Origin: Herpetosiphon gulosus
GTDB lineage: Bacteria; Chloroflexota; Chloroflexia; Chloroflexales; Herpetosiphonaceae
Length of the DNA: 64,000 nt
Assembly (NCBI RefSeq): GCF_039545135.1
Contig: NZ_BAABRU010000016.1
Coordinates: 1 to 64,000 of the forward strand
Direction of reading: 5' to 3'
The translations under genes were made by a program, and so were the position numbers. Position 1 is the first letter of the stretch, and each line of letters starts with the position of its first letter. This document shows, in pieces, positions 50,614-60,851 of this stretch. The notes beneath the pieces are model-generated. The model saw only the letters and a program-made list of their open reading frames with translations, searched no databases and was not told where the DNA came from.

Positions 50614-52095
50614 ATGCAAGCGATCGATCTTGATGTGCTAATTGTGGGCGCTGGTTTGTCGGGCATTAGTGCAGCCTATTATCTGCAAACCCGCTGCCCA
50701 CACAAACGCTATACGATTCTCGAAGGGCGCAAGGCGATTGGCGGTACATGGGATTTGTTTCGTTACCCCGGCATTCGTTCGGATTCGGATATGTACACGC
50801 TGGGCTATGCTTTTCGCCCGTGGCATAGTTCGCAGGCAATCGCCGATGGTGCGTCAATTTTGCAGTATATTCGCGAAACGGCCCAAATCTATGGCATCGA
50901 TCAACAAATTAACTTTGAACATATGGTGCGCCGGATCAGGTGGTCGTCGGAGCAGGCGCTCTGGACGGTGGAGGTTGAGCGCTTGGCTGCGGGCGATTGG
51001 GTTCAATATCGCTGTAATTTTTTGTATATGTGCGGCGGTTATTACGATTACACCCAAGGCTACACGCCTGAATGGCCGAGCTTGAGCCAATTTGAAGGGC
51101 GAGTGGTGCATCCCCAAGCTTGGCCGCAAAATCTCGATTATCGCGATCAGCGGGTGGTGGTGATTGGTAGCGGCGCGACGGCAATTACCTTGGTTCCGGC
51201 CATGGCCGCACAAGCACAGCATGTGACAATGTTGCAACGTTCACCAACCTATGTCGTGGCCCAACCTGCCAGTGATGCCCGCGCCGAGCAGTTGCGGCGT
51301 TGGTTGCCTGCCAAATTGGCCTTTCACGTGATCCGCTGGCGAGCGATTATCCAAGGCATAGTTTATTATGTGTTGATGCGAACATTGCCGAAAGTTGCCA
51401 AACGCGCCTTGATTAACATGGCCCAGCAAGCACTTGGCGATAGCTATGATGCCAAAATTCACTTCAGCCCAAACTATAACCCGTGGGATCAACGGCTCTG
51501 TTTAGCGCCCGATGGCGATTTTTTCAAGGCGCTTAAATCGGGTCAAGCCAGCGTCGTGACAGACCAGATTGAGCAGTTCACCGCCACAGGTATTCAACTG
51601 CAATCGGGCCAGCATGTAGCAGCTGATCTAATTGTCACGGCAACTGGTTTGAATTTGCGCTTGCTCAGTGGCATTGAAATCGTCGTTGATGGCCGCAAAG
51701 TTGAATTAGGCACAAGCTTGAATTACAAAGGTATGATGCTCAGCGATGTGCCCAATTTGGCCCTGGCGTTTGGCTATACCAACGCTTCGTGGACGCTCAA
51801 ATGCGAATTAACCTCAATGTATGTCTGCCGCTTGCTGAATTATATGGATCGCCATGGCTATACCAGTTGTATGCCCAAGAATTTTAACCCCACGATGGCG
51901 ACTGAGCCAGCTCTTAGTTTTACCTCAAGCTATGTCCAACGGGTGATCAAGCATTTGCCCCGCCAAGGTCGCCAACGCCCATGGCGGCTCTACCAAAACT
52001 ACCTACTCGATTTGCTGATGTTGCGGCTTGGTTCGCTCGATGATGGCAATATGGAGTTTTTTCGCGCTTGGCCTAGCCAACGCCAAGTTGAGTAA
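50614..52095 (+). CDS. FAD-dependent monooxygenase, Baeyer-Villiger/EthA type
   Basis: A 493-aa flavoprotein. The FAD site is DVLIVGAGLSGISAAYYLQT, followed by GGTWDLFRYPGIRSDSDMYT as in EthA-type enzymes. The Baeyer-Villiger fingerprint FxGxxxHxxxWP is exact (FEGRVVHPQAWP) and the NADPH site is VVVIGSGATAITLVPAM. The C-terminus is shorter than in large BVMOs. It probably oxidises ketones to esters or a hydrophobic substrate. The ATG has a GAGGTGAGC site. It is convergent with the photolyase gene (2 bp between stops). Confidence 0.93.
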   Translation: MQAIDLDVLIVGAGLSGISAAYYLQTRCPHKRYTILEGRKAIGGTWDLFRYPGIRSDSDMYTLGYAFRPWHSSQAIADGASILQYIRETAQIYGIDQQINFEHMVRRIRWSSEQALWTVEVERLAAGDWVQYRCNFLYMCGGYYDYTQGYTPEWPSLSQFEGRVVHPQAWPQNLDYRDQRVVVIGSGATAITLVPAMAAQAQHVTMLQRSPTYVVAQPASDARAEQLRRWLPAKLAFHVIRWRAIIQGIVYYVLMRTLPKVAKRALINMAQQALGDSYDAKIHFSPNYNPWDQRLCLAPDGDFFKALKSGQASVVTDQIEQFTATGIQLQSGQHVAADLIVTATGLNLRLLSGIEIVVDGRKVELGTSLNYKGMMLSDVPNLALAFGYTNASWTLKCELTSMYVCRLLNYMDRHGYTSCMPKNFNPTMATEPALSFTSSYVQRVIKHLPRQGRQRPWRLYQNYLLDLLMLRLGSLDDGNMEFFRAWPSQRQVE

Positions 52096-52097
52096 AC

Positions 52098-53558
52098 TTA
52101 CTCACTCGTTTGTAGGGCTGTGCGATAGGCATTCAAGGCTCGTTCGCGGGCCAAGCCATGATCGACAATTGGCGCAGGATAATCACGCCCAATCACACAG
52201 CCAAGATGTGCTTGCAAAGCTGGCGGCATCGTCCATGGCTCGTGAATATAGCGATCGGGCACGTTGGCCAATTCGGGCACAAATCGCCGAATATACTGGC
52301 CGTGCGGATCGTGCTTTTTGCTCTGGGCAATCGGGTTGAAAATGCGAAAATAGGGTTGAGCTGATGGCCCGCTTGAGCCTGCTGCCCACTGCCAACCGCC
52401 GTTATTGGCAGTAATGTCTGCATCACAGAGCTTTCGCATAAAATAGCGCTCTCCCCAACGCCAATCGATCAGCAAGTCTTTGATCAAAAAAGAGGCACTG
52501 ATCATGCGTACTCGATTATGCATCCATGCCATTTGGTTGAGCTGGCGCTGGCCTGCATCAACAATCGGATAGCCGGTTTGACCTTGTTGCCACGCCGCAA
52601 ATTCAGTAGGATCGTTACGCCATTCAATCTGATCGTAGCGTGGATCGAGCGAGCCGTTGAGCATATGCGGGTTGTGATAGATCAATTGGGTGTAGTAATC
52701 GCGCCAAGCCAATTCCTTGATCCAAGTATCGACTCCTTGACGTTGCTCGGCAGTTAATGGCTCGGTCAACAGATCGACAGCCTGTTTCAAGCATTGGCGA
52801 ATCGAAATCGTGCCCATGCGCAAATCAACTGAAAGCTGTGAGGTTCCGGCTTCAGCAGGCACTTCGCGGGCCTCGGCATACTTGAGCACCGAAAGCTCCC
52901 GCCGCCGATCAAAAAACTGGGCCAAGCGTTGTTGGGCAAGTGCTTCGCCAACCTGCGGAATCGTTTGCTGCAAATCGAAGCCCAAATCAGCCAAAGCTGG
53001 AATTGGCAAACTCGCCAAATCGCTTGGCGGGGCCACAAGCTTGCTTGGGGCAGGCACAAGTTGCTCAGCTTGGTGATAGGCTAATTCGCTCCAGCGCTTG
53101 ACATATGATCCATAGACCAAATAGGGCTTTTGCTCGGTTTTGGTTTTTAGCCCCTCTGGCTCGACTAAAACGCTATCGTGAAACGAATGGGCTTGCAAGC
53201 CTTGTTCACGCAACCACTGCTTCACCGCCGTATCGCGTTTGATCGCATAGGGCAAATAATCGCGATTCCAATACACACCGCTGGCGTGGGTTTCGCTAAC
53301 GAGCCGTTGCAATTCGGCTAGTGGCTGGCCATGGCGCACAATCAAACGGCTACCGAGTTGCTGTAAATCGTGATTGAGTGCTTCGAGCATGGCGAGGGTC
53401 ACGGCGGTTAGGGCTGCTCCAACATAGCCATCGTGCAGTATCGCATCATCCAAAATAAAAACTGGAATAACTGCCCCAGCGCTAGCTTCGGCTGCGGCAT
53501 ACAAGGCGCGATGATCGGTTAAGCGTAAATCGCGACGGAACCAACAAATCACAGGCAT
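52098..53558 (-). CDS. phr: Deoxyribodipyrimidine photolyase
   Basis: A 486-aa DNA repair flavoprotein that splits UV-induced cyclobutane dimers using light. The N-terminal antenna domain starts PVICWFRRDLRLTDHRALYA. The FAD-binding helical domain contains WIKELAWRDYYTQLIYHNPH, TGYPIVDAGQRQLNQMAWMH, NRVRMISASFLIKDLLIDWR, WGERYFMRKLCDADITANNG and WQWAAGSSGPSAQPYFRIFN, all conserved in class I CPD photolyases. The ATG at 53558 is chosen as the N-terminus of the family. Its ribosome site GGGGAG is inside the stem of a terminator-like hairpin (53566-53605). Confidence 0.95.
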   Translation of the reverse strand: MPVICWFRRDLRLTDHRALYAAAEASAGAVIPVFILDDAILHDGYVGAALTAVTLAMLEALNHDLQQLGSRLIVRHGQPLAELQRLVSETHASGVYWNRDYLPYAIKRDTAVKQWLREQGLQAHSFHDSVLVEPEGLKTKTEQKPYLVYGSYVKRWSELAYHQAEQLVPAPSKLVAPPSDLASLPIPALADLGFDLQQTIPQVGEALAQQRLAQFFDRRRELSVLKYAEAREVPAEAGTSQLSVDLRMGTISIRQCLKQAVDLLTEPLTAEQRQGVDTWIKELAWRDYYTQLIYHNPHMLNGSLDPRYDQIEWRNDPTEFAAWQQGQTGYPIVDAGQRQLNQMAWMHNRVRMISASFLIKDLLIDWRWGERYFMRKLCDADITANNGGWQWAAGSSGPSAQPYFRIFNPIAQSKKHDPHGQYIRRFVPELANVPDRYIHEPWTMPPALQAHLGCVIGRDYPAPIVDHGLARERALNAYRTALQTSE

Positions 53559-53605
53559 AAAAAAACTCCCCAGATGTACGCAGCATACTACGTACATCTG
53601 GGGAG
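53559..53605 (-). terminator. Terminator hairpin of the protease gene that also contains the phr ribosome site
   Basis: CTCCCCAGATGTACG (53566-53580) and CGTACATCTGGGGAG (53591-53605) form a perfect 15-bp stem with a 10-base loop. On the minus strand seven T residues (53565-53559) follow and then directly the phr ATG. It lies 10 bases after the metalloprotease stop. Confidence 0.9.
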
Positions 53606-53614
53606 ATGGATGGT

Positions 53615-55819
53615 TTAATTTTTGGTAGCTACAGGCAGATAAACACTGTAGTTCTCAGGGGTTGGGGTAGTGCTTGCCGTCGGTGTCACACTGACGGTTG
53701 GGCTTGCCGTTGGTGTCGCCGTTGCGGTTTGGGTTGGCGTTGATGTTTGAGTTGGCGTTGATGTTGGCGTGCGAGTTGGGGTATTGGTTGGGGTATTGGT
53801 TGGCGTAACTGGGGTTGGCGTGATGTTAACCCCGTTGATTGTAAAGTTGGCATTGGAAATATCAAAGAAGATATTGTTGGCACAACGCACTTTGATCCGC
53901 GCCGCCGCAGCATTAACATTTGGCGCAACAACAGTTTCATCGCCATCGTTGGGGGTATTGCTGACCAAGGCTTCAAAGCTATTGCCGCCATCTTTTGAGA
54001 GCAAAATATCAACATTGGCACAGCTAATTGGGGCGGCGGTGGTGTTGGCCACATTCCACGTGACCGACTCGTTTGCACCGCCTGTCCAAGCGATCTCCGT
54101 ATTGGGTGCAGTTACCAAGAATGGTCCAGCAGTGTTGTTGACAGTCAACACAGCCGTATCCAAGCCATAACCACCAGCCCCAGCGTGGTTATCGCGCACG
54201 GTCAAGCGGAAGGTCAGGGTACGGTTGGTGGTTGGCAACGATTCGCCAATTGTGCTGGTGTTGTTCAAAATATCGCTCAACTTGGGCAAGGTACGCACAT
54301 TGCTAGCAGTTGAATTGAAGCTGCGGAAGATGGGACGTGTACCATTATCGGTATTGGGTGGTGAAGCTGCGCCCAAATCGTATTGTTCCCAATCGTAGGT
54401 CAAACTATTGTCTTCAGCATCGTTGGCGCTAGCAGTCAATTCGAATGGCGTATTGGCTGGGATGGTGTAATCGCTGCCGGCATTGGCGACTGGTGGGGTA
54501 TTGCCGGTGGCTTGGGTTGTACCACAGGTTGCGCCGCCGCCAGTTGTGATGAAGGCTGAAATTTCTTCTAAACTCTTGACGTGGAAGTCGAAGTCGCTGT
54601 TTGGTTGCAAGTTTTCCGAGCCACAAATCCCGGCGTAAGCCATAATTGTTGAGCCACTGCCTGGCTCGTAGGCAGCGCTACTGGAGCGATTACTGCCGCC
54701 ACAACTGCCAGTTGTGCCGTTGAAGGTGTGAAGGCCACCAAATTGGTGACCAATTTCGTGAGCCACATAATCGACATCGAAGGCATCGCCGACTGGTGAG
54801 CTTGAGCCGGTTACCCCACGCGCTTTGCTGCCTGATGAACAGACTGATTGTAAGGTAGCGACCCCACCACCGCCAGTGCTAAATACGTGGCCAATATCGT
54901 AGTTGGCCCCGCCAATCACGTTGGTCAAGTTGGTTTGGTTTTGGCCAAGCATGGTGCCGCCACTATTGTTGGTGTAGGGGTCGGTGCTGCCATTGGTGTA
55001 GACGATTAGATCGTTGTTGGCGATCAATTGCATGCGCACTGAGAGATCGCGTTCGTAGATGCCATTGACCCGATTCATGCTGGTGACGATGGCTGCCATT
55101 GCGCTGCTGACCGTGCCACCATGGAAGGTGGTGTATTCGCCAGTAGCGGCCATAGCCAAGCGATAGGTGCGCAAAGTTTCGCCAATTGAGTAGCGTTCAG
55201 GGATGACCGATGATAGATTCCCCAATGGATTTAGCTCATAATCGTTGCCTGTGCGTTCAGCCAACTTGCTGGGGTCGGCCACAAAATTGCGAGCATCGTA
55301 GACAATATAGTTGGTAGTGTCGTTGCGGCTGTAGGGATCGATAAAAATCCGGCCTGATTCGCTCAAGATCATGCCATGAAAGCCACGTGGCGTAATATCA
55401 AGCCGAGCGCTGGTTGAAGGTTGATCAACTGATTGGGCCAAGAAGGTGCGAATTTCGGGAAACTTGGCGGCCAATTCAGGAGCCATAATTGGCGATTCGA
55501 CGACGCGAAATTTGCCAAATTGACCATCTGGCAGCGGCAAATCCAAAATGAAGCCAGATTGTTGCACTTTGGTTTGCGCTTCTTGAGGTACTTGACGTAA
55601 GTGTTGTTGCAATAAATCGAGATCTAAGGCGACCGTGAGGTACACTACTGGAATGATTTCGCGTGAGCCTTTTTGTTGAATGTCCTGTTGATCAACATTC
55701 TGCCAAAGCCCATCCGATGAGCTGACACTGGGGCTGACCATAGCAGTTGCAGTGATCACACTAAGCAGCGCAATGATCATAACTGCAACGATGATCATCC
55801 ATGAACGACCAAGACGCAT
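53615..55819 (-). CDS. Secreted metzincin (reprolysin-like) metalloprotease with Thr/Pro linker and VYLPV tail
   Basis: A 734-aa secreted zinc protease. After the signal peptide (MRLGRSWMIIVAVMIIALLS) comes a propeptide. The protease domain (about 220-430) has TYRLAMAATGEYTTFHGGTV and the metzincin site HEIGHQFGGLH, followed by the Met-turn STIMAYAG. Next is an Ig/PKD-like domain (PPVANAGSDYTIPANTPFEL), a further beta domain, then a TPTNTPTNTPTRTPTSTP linker and the ending SVYLPVATKN. The ATG at 55819 has AAAGGAA upstream. Likely degrades prey or environmental protein, consistent with a predatory lifestyle (inference). Confidence 0.92.
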   Translation of the reverse strand: MRLGRSWMIIVAVMIIALLSVITATAMVSPSVSSSDGLWQNVDQQDIQQKGSREIIPVVYLTVALDLDLLQQHLRQVPQEAQTKVQQSGFILDLPLPDGQFGKFRVVESPIMAPELAAKFPEIRTFLAQSVDQPSTSARLDITPRGFHGMILSESGRIFIDPYSRNDTTNYIVYDARNFVADPSKLAERTGNDYELNPLGNLSSVIPERYSIGETLRTYRLAMAATGEYTTFHGGTVSSAMAAIVTSMNRVNGIYERDLSVRMQLIANNDLIVYTNGSTDPYTNNSGGTMLGQNQTNLTNVIGGANYDIGHVFSTGGGGVATLQSVCSSGSKARGVTGSSSPVGDAFDVDYVAHEIGHQFGGLHTFNGTTGSCGGSNRSSSAAYEPGSGSTIMAYAGICGSENLQPNSDFDFHVKSLEEISAFITTGGGATCGTTQATGNTPPVANAGSDYTIPANTPFELTASANDAEDNSLTYDWEQYDLGAASPPNTDNGTRPIFRSFNSTASNVRTLPKLSDILNNTSTIGESLPTTNRTLTFRLTVRDNHAGAGGYGLDTAVLTVNNTAGPFLVTAPNTEIAWTGGANESVTWNVANTTAAPISCANVDILLSKDGGNSFEALVSNTPNDGDETVVAPNVNAAAARIKVRCANNIFFDISNANFTINGVNITPTPVTPTNTPTNTPTRTPTSTPTQTSTPTQTATATPTASPTVSVTPTASTTPTPENYSVYLPVATKN

Positions 55820-55952
55820 AGGTATTCCTTTCCACAAAACAGCATGGCCCATTATACAATTAATTAATAGGTATTAACGCAAGCTGCGGCGCGGTGCTAT
55901 AGGTTAAATGATAAAACCATCCACGACGGATGGTTCAGCGTGTTAGATTCAG

Positions 55953-56324
55953 TTATTGCTGTTGCTGATTTTGCTCTTGCCATTCAGCATATGAAGTTGG
56001 GTTTTGTTTAGGTTTGCGGCTCGCGATCACCGCGAGTTGTTTAACCTGAGCGATTTCAGTTTCAATATCGCTAGAAATTGGCTGCTCATTACGCAATCGT
56101 TGGCGTTGTTCGGCTTCAAGCAGTTCAATATAACGCTTTCGATACAAGCTGGCTGCGTTTGCTGAACTTGGATCTTGAGGATTTTTACGCGCCTGATGTA
56201 AAACTTGTTGGTAGCGTTGTTTGGCCGCTTGTTTGGCTTCTTCCTTTTTTGATAGATAGGCTAATTGGCTTGCGATGATCAGGCCAATAATTGCCAGCAT
56301 GATGCCCAAAAAAGCTGTCTCCAT
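55953..56324 (-). CDS. Small membrane protein with coiled-coil tail, function unknown
   Basis: About 123 aa. One N-terminal membrane helix (METAFLGIMLAIIGLIIASQ) is followed by a highly charged, Gln/Lys/Glu-rich helical region (KKEEAKQAAKQRYQQVLHQA, YIELLEAEQRQRLRNEQ) likely to form a coiled coil on the cytoplasmic side. The ATG at 56324 is spaced correctly from GGGAGA; the ATG at 56330 abuts it. Family not recognised. Confidence 0.6.
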   Translation of the reverse strand: METAFLGIMLAIIGLIIASQLAYLSKKEEAKQAAKQRYQQVLHQARKNPQDPSSANAASLYRKRYIELLEAEQRQRLRNEQPISSDIETEIAQVKQLAVIASRKPKQNPTSYAEWQEQNQQQQ

Positions 56325-56381
56325 AAACATTCTCCCGTATGATTTAGATTTGGTATGATATTGTTGGCTCAACGTTATAAG

Positions 56382-56888
56382 TTATACCCCATCAAAGGCT
56401 GGATGATATGAAATTGTACCATCTAAATCTACTAATGTCCCAACAACTAATTCCATTGCCATAAAAACCTCGGCAGGCACCGGGTAGTGGCAGCGCAAAT
56501 GCCAGCTAGCGGCAGGCCGAAAGCCAAATCGTTGGTAATACGCTGGATCACCCAAGACAACTAAGGCCTGAATTGCCGCCTGACGACAAGCTTCAAGCCC
56601 AGCCTTGACCAAGGCCGCACCGATACCTGTACGTTGGTGGCTTGGTAACACCGCCAATGGCCCCAAGCCCCAAATCTTGATGCGGCTTGGCGCTTGATCA
56701 TACTGCACCGGGCTGAACAGAATATGCCCAACAATCTGAGCATCTAATTCTGCAACTAACGAAATTGTGGTGCTTGCTTGACGTAATGTATTGACTGAAT
56801 CTGCTTCATCAATCCGCCCAAACGCTGCTTGATTGATGCTGGTAATGGCGGCCAAATCGGCGTTGGTTTCAGGTCGAATCTGAATCAT
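56382..56888 (-). CDS. GNAT-family N-acetyltransferase (YhbS-like)
   Basis: A 168-aa acetyltransferase: MIQIRPETNADLAAITSINQ, then SLVAELDAQIVGHILFSPVQ, the acetyl-CoA loop LGPLAVLPSHQRTGIGAALV and VVLGDPAYYQRFGFRPAASW, the pattern of COG3153 proteins. The substrate is unknown. ATG codons at 56891 and 56888 both follow AGGAG; the second is better spaced. A longer open frame upstream runs into metK and is not coding. Confidence 0.88.
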   Translation of the reverse strand: MIQIRPETNADLAAITSINQAAFGRIDEADSVNTLRQASTTISLVAELDAQIVGHILFSPVQYDQAPSRIKIWGLGPLAVLPSHQRTGIGAALVKAGLEACRQAAIQALVVLGDPAYYQRFGFRPAASWHLRCHYPVPAEVFMAMELVVGTLVDLDGTISYHPAFDGV

Positions 56889-56896
56889 CATGCTCC

Positions 56897-56936
56897 TAAA
56901 ATGCCAAGAGCTACCATCTTGCAGGTAGCTCTCGGT
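56897..56936 (-). terminator. Intrinsic terminator after metK
   Basis: AGAGCTACC (56907-56915) and GGTAGCTCT (56924-56932) form the stem, extended by CC/GG. TTTTAGG follows on the minus strand, just before the GNAT start. Confidence 0.8.
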
Positions 56937-56952
56937 ATTGTATTGATTGAAC

Positions 56953-58170
56953 TTACAGGCCAGCTTCAGCGCGAAGCAATTCGGCTTTGTCGGTGCGTTC
57001 CCATGGCAAATCGACATCGCTGCGGCCAAAGTGACCGTAGGCAGCGGTTTGGCGATAGATTGGGCGGCGCAGATCGAGATCACGGATGATCGCACCTGGG
57101 CGCAGATCAAAGTGCTTGTTGATCAATTCCAACAATTTTTCGTCGCTGACTTTGGCGGTGCCAAAGGTTTCAAACGAGATTGAAAGTGGCTTTGAAACGC
57201 CGATTGCATAACTGACTTGCAATTCAAAGCGTTCGGCTAAGCCAGCAGCCACAATGTTTTTGGCAACATAGCGAGCAGCATAGGCAGCTGAGCGGTCAAC
57301 CTTGGTTGAATCTTTGCCTGAGAATGCGCCGCCACCGTGGCGAGCAACCCCGCCGTAGGTATCAACGATGATCTTGCGGCCAGTCAAGCCTGAATCGCCC
57401 ATTGGGCCGCCAGTAACGAAGCGCCCAGTTGGGTTGATGAAAATCTTGGTGTTTTCGTCAAGCATGCCTTCAGGAATCACAGGCTTGATCACTAATTCGA
57501 TCACATCCTTGTGAATCCGCTCGTTATCGACGTTGGGATCATGTTGGGTTGAGATCAACACGGTATCGACGCGCACAGGCTTGCCGTGGCTATATTCGAC
57601 GGTTACTTGGCTCTTGCCGTCGGGGCGCAAGTAGCCGACTTCGCCAGTTTTGCGCACTTTGGCCAAGCGACGGGTCAATTGGTGAGCTAACGAAATCGTC
57701 AAAGGCATAAATTCATCGGTTTCGTTACAAGCAAACCCGAAAACCATACCTTGATCGCCAGCGCCAACTTTTTCAATTTCAGCTTCGCGGCTGGCTTGAT
57801 CATCGCGTACTTCCAAGGCCACGTCAACGCCTTGAGCAATGTCAGGCGATTGGCCGTGCAAGGCGACGATAATCCCACAGGTTTCGGCATCGAAGCCAAA
57901 CTTGCCACGGGTGTAGCCGATATCGCTGACGACTTTGCGTACAATATCTTGGACTTCAACATAGCCCTTGGTGGTAACTTCGCCAAGCACCACGATCAAG
58001 CCGGTGGTGGTAGCGGTTTCGCAAGCCACCCGCGACATGGGGTCTTGGGCCAACAATTCATCCAAGATCGCATCGGAAACTTGGTCACAAATTTTATCGG
58101 GGTGTCCTTCAGTCACCGATTCTGAGGTGAAGAAGAACTGTGGAGCACGCATAAACGTAGTTGCATCCAT
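56953..58170 (-). CDS. metK: S-adenosylmethionine synthase
   Basis: A 405-aa enzyme making SAM from methionine and ATP. Signatures: [36 protein letters not shown], the P-loop-like [20 protein letters not shown] and [18 protein letters not shown]. The ATG at 58170 has AGGAGATAAAACTCA before it. It closes the SAM-cycle cluster that starts with the riboswitch upstream of mtnA, though a 293-bp gap with a dispersed repeat separates it from ahcY and it probably has its own promoter. Confidence 0.98.
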   Translation of the reverse strand: MDATTFMRAPQFFFTSESVTEGHPDKICDQVSDAILDELLAQDPMSRVACETATTTGLIVVLGEVTTKGYVEVQDIVRKVVSDIGYTRGKFGFDAETCGIIVALHGQSPDIAQGVDVALEVRDDQASREAEIEKVGAGDQGMVFGFACNETDEFMPLTISLAHQLTRRLAKVRKTGEVGYLRPDGKSQVTVEYSHGKPVRVDTVLISTQHDPNVDNERIHKDVIELVIKPVIPEGMLDENTKIFINPTGRFVTGGPMGDSGLTGRKIIVDTYGGVARHGGGAFSGKDSTKVDRSAAYAARYVAKNIVAAGLAERFELQVSYAIGVSKPLSISFETFGTAKVSDEKLLELINKHFDLRPGAIIRDLDLRRPIYRQTAAYGHFGRSDVDLPWERTDKAELLRAEAGL

Positions 58171-58264
58171 TGAGTTTTATCTCCTAAATCTATGGTTAAC
58201 CAATCTTGAAATTCCACACTCATTGGGTTCTCTGAGGATTGGTTTGGTTGCTAATGCTTGGATT

Positions 58265-58357
58265 CCCTCACCCCAGCCCCTCGCCGACTGCGGCGGTAGA
58301 GGGGTATTTGTTTCCCCCTCGCCTCGCGTGCAGGAGAGGGGGCTAGGGGGTGAGGGA
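58265..58357 (+). repeat. Dispersed GC-rich palindromic repeat, copy C
   Basis: 93 bp starting CCCTCACCCCAGCCCCTCGC and ending TAGGGGGTGAGGGA. It shares the long central block TCCCCCTCGCCTCGCGTGC with copy B at 21577-21678, in the same orientation. It lies between ahcY and metK. Confidence 0.88.
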
Positions 58358-58463
58358 ATATTGCTAATACTGAAGCCGAAGGCGGATTAATGCACTTCGG
58401 CCTCAGTCACGTTAGCATAAGATCGTTGAACTAGCCTGAACCAGCCTCAAACGATCGATCAGA

Positions 58464-59801
<1,338 letters not shown>

Positions 59802-59839
59802 CTACCGAAGCAGCATTACTGACATGACCATGGTTGAAC

Positions 59840-60796
59840 TTAGCCAAATAATTCAGCTAAGAGTGGTTCGGCTCCAAAGTTTTCTTCATAGCGTGCCATG
59901 AATTCAGCTTTGGTGTGGCGATGTTCTTGCGTGCCGTGATGCTCGATGGCATAGCAAGCCGTCAAGCTGGCGATCCGACCGGTAACTGGCATGGGCAAGC
60001 CTGCCAAGTAACCTCGCACAAATCCGGCGCGGAATGCATCGCCTGCTCCAGTCGGGTCGGCCACAATTGTGGGCTTGGCCGCTGGAATCTCATAAACTTG
60101 GCCATTTTGGTAGATTGTAGCACCTTCGCCGCCTTTGGTAACAACCGTTAGGCCAACGACTTGATGCAATTCTTCCTCGGTGCAGCCAATTTTTTCTGCC
60201 ATCATGGCAAATTCATAATCGTTGCCGATCAAGGCTGCGGCGCTGCGACAGCCTGCCAGCAATTCTGGGCCGTTCATGCGGGGTGCTTGCATGCTTGGGT
60301 CATACAAGTAGGGAATATTGTTGGTTTGGCATTCGATCACCAGTTGCGCCATGGCAGCCGGGTCGTTTGGAGCGATAATCACGAAATCGGGGCGATGCCC
60401 GTCGAGTGGCAAGCGTTGGCGATGCGCTTGAGCCATCGCACCAGGGTAGAAGGCGGTAATTTGGTTATCGGAAAGGTCGGTGTTGATAAAGCACGAAGCC
60501 GTAAAATCACCTTCGATCACTTTGATCAAGCCAGTATCGACCCCAGCGTTTTCGAGCCAAGTGCGATATTCGCTGAAATCTTCGCCAACTGTGCCCATAA
60601 CCGTGGGGCGTTCGCCAAGCAAAGCCAAGTTATAGGCAATATTTGGCCCAGTGCCGCCACGCATGCGCTTCATTGATTCTACCAAGAAGCTCACGCTCAA
60701 CACGTGAACTTTATCGGCCAAAATATGATCTTTGAATTGCCCAGGAAACACCATGATGTAATCGTAGGCAATTGATCCAGCTACAACAATCCGCAC
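59840..60796 (-). CDS. PfkB-family kinase, probably adenosine kinase
   Basis: A 318-aa ribokinase-like enzyme: VRIVVAGSIAYDYIMVFPGQ, GGTGPNIAYNLALLGERPTV, then TVGEDFSEYRTWLENAGVDT and the catalytic DPTGAGDAFRAGFVRGYL with the GAGD anion hole. The GTG at 60796 with AGGAG upstream gives the correct N-terminus; the longer frame is spurious. Location directly before ahcY suggests it phosphorylates the adenosine released by AhcY, completing removal of both products. Ribose or another sugar remains possible. Confidence 0.87.
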   Translation of the reverse strand: MRIVVAGSIAYDYIMVFPGQFKDHILADKVHVLSVSFLVESMKRMRGGTGPNIAYNLALLGERPTVMGTVGEDFSEYRTWLENAGVDTGLIKVIEGDFTASCFINTDLSDNQITAFYPGAMAQAHRQRLPLDGHRPDFVIIAPNDPAAMAQLVIECQTNNIPYLYDPSMQAPRMNGPELLAGCRSAAALIGNDYEFAMMAEKIGCTEEELHQVVGLTVVTKGGEGATIYQNGQVYEIPAAKPTIVADPTGAGDAFRAGFVRGYLAGLPMPVTGRIASLTACYAIEHHGTQEHRHTKAEFMARYEENFGAEPLLAELFG

Positions 60797-60851
60797 GAAC
60801 AAACTCCTATATGAGAACGATACCGCTGCTATGCTACGTGGATAGCAGCGC

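Noticed and set aside
56889-57110. Upstream extension of the GNAT frame
   Set aside because: It overlaps the end of metK and the terminator; the strong ribosome site is at 56888-56891.
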